Source: Candidatus Stercoripulliclostridium pullicola (lineage in GTDB: Bacteria > Bacillota > Clostridia > Christensenellales > DTU072). Taken from it: a stretch of 8,914 bases of DNA. This document shows positions 6,734 to 8,914 of this stretch, piece by piece. How positions within the stretch are numbered: position 1 is the stretch's first letter; each line of letters begins with the position of its first letter. Location: NCBI GenBank assembly GCA_017694145.1, contig JADINF010000116.1, positions 1-8,914 of the forward strand, given 5' to 3'. The position numbers and the translations under genes are program-made. The notes beneath the pieces are model-generated. The model was not told the origin of the DNA. It was given only the letters and a program-made list of their open reading frames with translations, and searched no databases.

Positions 6734-8203
6734 TTATTCTCCCGAGAATTCGGGGTCGCAGGTAAGATTTATTCCGAGCTTGCGGAAGATCTGCAAAGAG
6801 CTTTCGGGAAGCATCACCGTGGAATGAGCTTCGCAACCCTCGAGCAATTCGAGTTTTCCGAGCGCGAATTCCACCGTGGGATTGGTTGCCGCCGAGAAGG
6901 ACAACGCGATCAACGCTTCTTCGAGGTTCATTTTTTTGGTTTTCGATTTCAGAGCTTCGCGTTTTACTTTGAGAACGGCGTCTATCGCGTCGGGGGTTAT
7001 GAGTTTTATTTTATCGTCTATTTTGGCAAGCGCCTTTATGGCGTTGATGATGACGGCGGCGGGGGCGTAGAGATTGTTCTTGTCGCGCCCGGTAACTATG
7101 CTTCCGTCCGGAAGCTCGAGCGCAACCGAACTGTGTCCGCATTCGCGTGCCTTGGCGCGCGCCGGAGCGACGGTCGTTCTGTCCATAGCGCTTACGCCCA
7201 TATCCTTCATCAGTATTTCCACGCGGTGCGCCGTGTCGAGATCGGCTTTTCCCTGTTTGTATTCGTTGTAGGTCTTGAAATATCTGCGGATTATTTCCTG
7301 TTTCGCCGCTTCCTGTACTACAGCGTCGTCCGTGATGGCGTAACCCGCCATATTCACTCCCATGTCCGTAGGGGATTTGTAGACGGAGGTGCCGAGTATG
7401 CGCGAGAGAATGTTCTTGACTACCGGGAAAACTTCGAGATCGCGGTTATAGTTCACCGCGCTCACGCCGTATGCCTCGAGATGGAAATAATCTATCATGT
7501 TCCTGTCGTTGATGTCCGCGGTTGCCGCTTCGTACGCCACGTTGACGGGGTGCTTCAGAGGAAGATTCCATACGGGGAAAGTTTCGTATTTGGCATACCC
7601 CGCACGTACCCCGCGTTTGTATTCGTGATAGAGCTGGGAAAGGCAGGTCGCGAGCTTTCCGGAATTGGGCCCCGGCGCGTTGACCACGACGAGCGGACGG
7701 GTGGTTTCGATATAGGGATTTGCTCCGTAACCTTCGTCCGAGACTATCGTATCCACGTCGTTCGGGTATCCTTTCGTGAGCTTATGGATATACACTTTCT
7801 CGCCTTTGCGTTCGAGCTGCTTGCGGAACATATCCGCCGCGGGCTGTTCGTTATACTGCGTGATCACTACGGAATTGATCTTGAGCCCCAGCTCGCGAAG
7901 GTTGCGCATGAGCCTCAGGAGCTCGTTGCCGTAGGTGATGCCGAAGTCGGCGCGTATCTTGTTTTTCTCGATAGCGGGCGCGCCTATACAGAAAATTATT
8001 TCGAGCTTATCCTTGAGGTTACGGAGTATTTTGGTCTTGACGTTGGGGTCGAAGCCGGGAAGCACGCGCGCCGCGTGCAGATCGTCGAAAAGTTTCCCGC
8101 CGAATTCGAGGTAAAGTTTGTTACCGAAAGCGTCTATGCGCTTCAAAATATTTTCCGTTTGCTTCTTTACGTACAGTTCGTTGTCGAACCCCGTTTTCTT
8201 CAT
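6734..8203 (-). CDS. DUF1846 / UPF0371 family protein
   Basis: The 489-residue product matches the usual full length of DUF1846 proteins (~490-500) and appears complete. Features typical of the family are GFDNELYVKKQ near the N-terminus, YLEFGGKLFDDLHAARVLPG (31-50), FCIGAPAIEKNKIRADFG (71-88), VVVNAPGPNSGKLATCLSQL (172-191), FPVWNLPLKHPVNVAYEAAT (209-228) and DRTTVAPARAKA near the middle. The C-terminus has GCEAHSTVMLPESS (456-469) and NLTCDPEF. The family has no firmly known reaction that I can name; it is a predicted cytoplasmic protein with no membrane segment or signal peptide. The ATG is set by an AAGGAG site 8 bases upstream and the gene has its own promoter. Its stop is 7 bp from the stop of the convergent isomerase-like gene. 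Family call is confident, function unknown. Confidence 0.93.
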   Translation of the reverse strand: MKKTGFDNELYVKKQTENILKRIDAFGNKLYLEFGGKLFDDLHAARVLPGFDPNVKTKILRNLKDKLEIIFCIGAPAIEKNKIRADFGITYGNELLRLMRNLRELGLKINSVVITQYNEQPAADMFRKQLERKGEKVYIHKLTKGYPNDVDTIVSDEGYGANPYIETTRPLVVVNAPGPNSGKLATCLSQLYHEYKRGVRAGYAKYETFPVWNLPLKHPVNVAYEAATADINDRNMIDYFHLEAYGVSAVNYNRDLEVFPVVKNILSRILGTSVYKSPTDMGVNMAGYAITDDAVVQEAAKQEIIRRYFKTYNEYKQGKADLDTAHRVEILMKDMGVSAMDRTTVAPARAKARECGHSSVALELPDGSIVTGRDKNNLYAPAAVIINAIKALAKIDDKIKLITPDAIDAVLKVKREALKSKTKKMNLEEALIALSFSAATNPTVEFALGKLELLEGCEAHSTVMLPESSLQIFRKLGINLTCDPEFSGE

Positions 8204-8211
8204 ATCCCGTT

Positions 8212-8217
8212 CTCCTT
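8212..8217 (-). promoter_or_regulatory. Ribosome-binding site of the DUF1846 gene
   Basis: Read on the minus strand, AAGGAG stands 8 bases before the ATG that ends at 8203. It supports this start over downstream alternatives. Confidence 0.9.
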
Positions 8218-8242
8218 CGGACGAAAAAGTTTTATCTCGAAT

Positions 8243-8271
8243 ATTGTACTACCTCAGTCGCTCCGTGTCAA
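8243..8271 (-). promoter_or_regulatory. Near-consensus vegetative promoter of the DUF1846 gene
   Basis: On the minus strand, TTGACA (8271-8266) is followed after exactly 17 bases by TACAAT (8248-8243). The -35 is a perfect match and the -10 has five of six consensus bases for a sigma-70/sigma-A promoter. Transcription would begin near 8236, giving a ~33-base leader that contains the AAGGAG site. The -35 box lies within PAP2 codons 211-213 (Val-Asp-Thr) and the -10 directly follows that gene's stop codon. Confidence 0.85.
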
Positions 8272-8902
8272 CTGCGCTTCCCCCGGCAGAAGGGTAATTT
8301 ATAGGCAAAACTTTTTTGCCGAAAGGTTTACGTGCGCGGATACCGCAGGCGCGCAGACATACGGCGCGGAAGAAGGCGGCGAGCGCCGCTCCCGCTACGA
8401 GATCGCTCAAATAGTGCGCGCCTTCGATAAGGCGGGCGACGCATACGGCTGACGTGAACGCGAAACAGAGAAGGTCCACGCTTCTCAAGCGTTTTCCGGT
8501 GAAATATTCTATACCGTCCGAAACGAAGAATACGAGCGCGCTCATCGCGGCGTGCCCGGACGGGAAGGAATCGTGCCCCGTGAGCCCTTGCGGGAGATAC
8601 CAGGGGGAAAAGCCCGCGTGGTTTTCGCCGAGTTCGGTAAAACGTGCGCGCCCCCAAAGATTTTTCAGAATAACGACCACAGCGGCGGTGACGACGACGG
8701 TCGCCGCCGCGTAAAGGAAAAACGTAAACGCTTTTTTACGAGCGTCCTTGTCTTTAATCTTTTTACTTGCGGCGAGGTAAACGAGCGCCGCCAAAGCGTA
8801 GAGCGCGGGGAAAAGGGCGGGACATTCGCCCACCGCCGTGAAAAAAGCGCCGAAACCGCTTCCGGGCGCGAATACCAGTTCCGATATAAAAAGATCCGTC
8901 AT
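8249..8902 (-). CDS. PAP2-family membrane phosphatase
   Basis: The 217-residue protein carries the three PAP2 (type 2 phosphatidic acid phosphatase) motifs in order. They are K80-NLWGRA-R87 (first motif, KX6R), P114-S-G-H117 (second) and R157-X5-H163-X3-D167 (third). His117, His163 and Asp167 are the expected catalytic residues. Hydrophobic segments at ~29-45, 59-79, 113-128, 143-157 and 165-184 suggest an integral membrane protein with the active site at the outer face. Relatives dephosphorylate lipid phosphates such as undecaprenyl pyrophosphate or phosphatidic acid; the substrate here is not determined. The first motif ends in Phe88 where Pro is usual. The ATG at 8902 has no good Shine-Dalgarno in the 12 remaining bases and the frame stays open to the window edge, so the true start may lie further upstream. 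A basic tail (~187-217) ends the protein. Confidence 0.88.
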   Translation of the reverse strand: MTDLFISELVFAPGSGFGAFFTAVGECPALFPALYALAALVYLAASKKIKDKDARKKAFTFFLYAAATVVVTAAVVVILKNLWGRARFTELGENHAGFSPWYLPQGLTGHDSFPSGHAAMSALVFFVSDGIEYFTGKRLRSVDLLCFAFTSAVCVARLIEGAHYLSDLVAGAALAAFFRAVCLRACGIRARKPFGKKVLPINYPSAGGSAVDTERLR

Positions 8903-8914
8903 ACCTAATGATAT

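Noticed and set aside
6736..6749. Inverted repeat ATTCTC-CC-GAGAAT at the end of the DUF1846 gene
   Set aside because: The loop is too short, the stem is AT-rich, and no T run follows on either strand, so it is not a credible terminator.
8037..8037. Possible Walker A motif in the DUF1846 protein (APGPNSGK, residues 176-183)
   Set aside because: The canonical G-x4-G-K spacing is not met, since the residue five before Gly182 is Pro177. It is a conserved family segment, not evidence of a nucleotide-binding P-loop. The exact codons lie within 6734-8203.
6824..8452. 542-codon open frame on the + strand, opposite the DUF1846 gene and part of PAP2
   Set aside because: Both minus-strand proteins show clear family motifs, whereas this frame's translation is low-complexity, rich in Arg, Phe and Val, and resembles nothing. 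It is a by-product of codon bias.
1..8914. CRISPR array, tRNA, rRNA, insertion sequence or phage genes
   Set aside because: No short direct repeats with spacers, no cloverleaf-like genes, no transposase or terminal inverted repeats were found; the repeats seen are diverged protein-coding modules.

Overview
The window looks like chromosomal DNA from a Bacillota-type (probably uncultured clostridial) bacterium. Four things point there: a DUF1846/UPF0371-family protein, which is found mainly in Bacillota and some actinobacteria; strong AAGGAG ribosome-binding sites; a near-consensus vegetative promoter; and a very long repetitive surface protein with MBG/YDG-type Ig-like modules and a C-terminal membrane anchor. 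No mobile element, CRISPR array, tRNA or rRNA was seen. The taxonomic assignment is an inference.

The left two thirds (1-5832, + strand) is the 3' part of one giant gene whose start lies outside the window. It encodes at least 1,943 residues: a Big_2-like segment, then a long series of ~95-105-residue beta-sandwich repeats, a YDG-like domain split by a ~380-residue insert of another character, more Ig-like repeats, and a transmembrane helix with a short basic tail. It is most likely an exported, membrane-tethered cell-surface stalk or adhesin-like protein.

A 138-bp intergenic stretch (5833-5970) holds a terminator-like hairpin and the ribosome-binding site of the next gene. That gene (5971-6726, +) encodes a TIM-barrel sugar phosphate isomerase/epimerase-like protein. 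It meets a convergent gene on the minus strand (6734-8203) for a DUF1846/UPF0371 protein, with only 7 bp between the stop codons. Further right, also on the minus strand, is a PAP2-family membrane phosphatase (8249-8902, start close to the window edge). The DUF1846 gene has its own promoter (TTGACA, 17 bp, TACAAT), with the -35 box inside the last codons of the PAP2 gene and the -10 box directly after its stop.

The genes do not form an obvious pathway. The surface protein and the isomerase are probably separate transcription units, and the PAP2 and DUF1846 genes are co-directional but separately promoted. The part most worth a second look is the split YDG-like domain and the repeat-like insert inside the giant surface protein.
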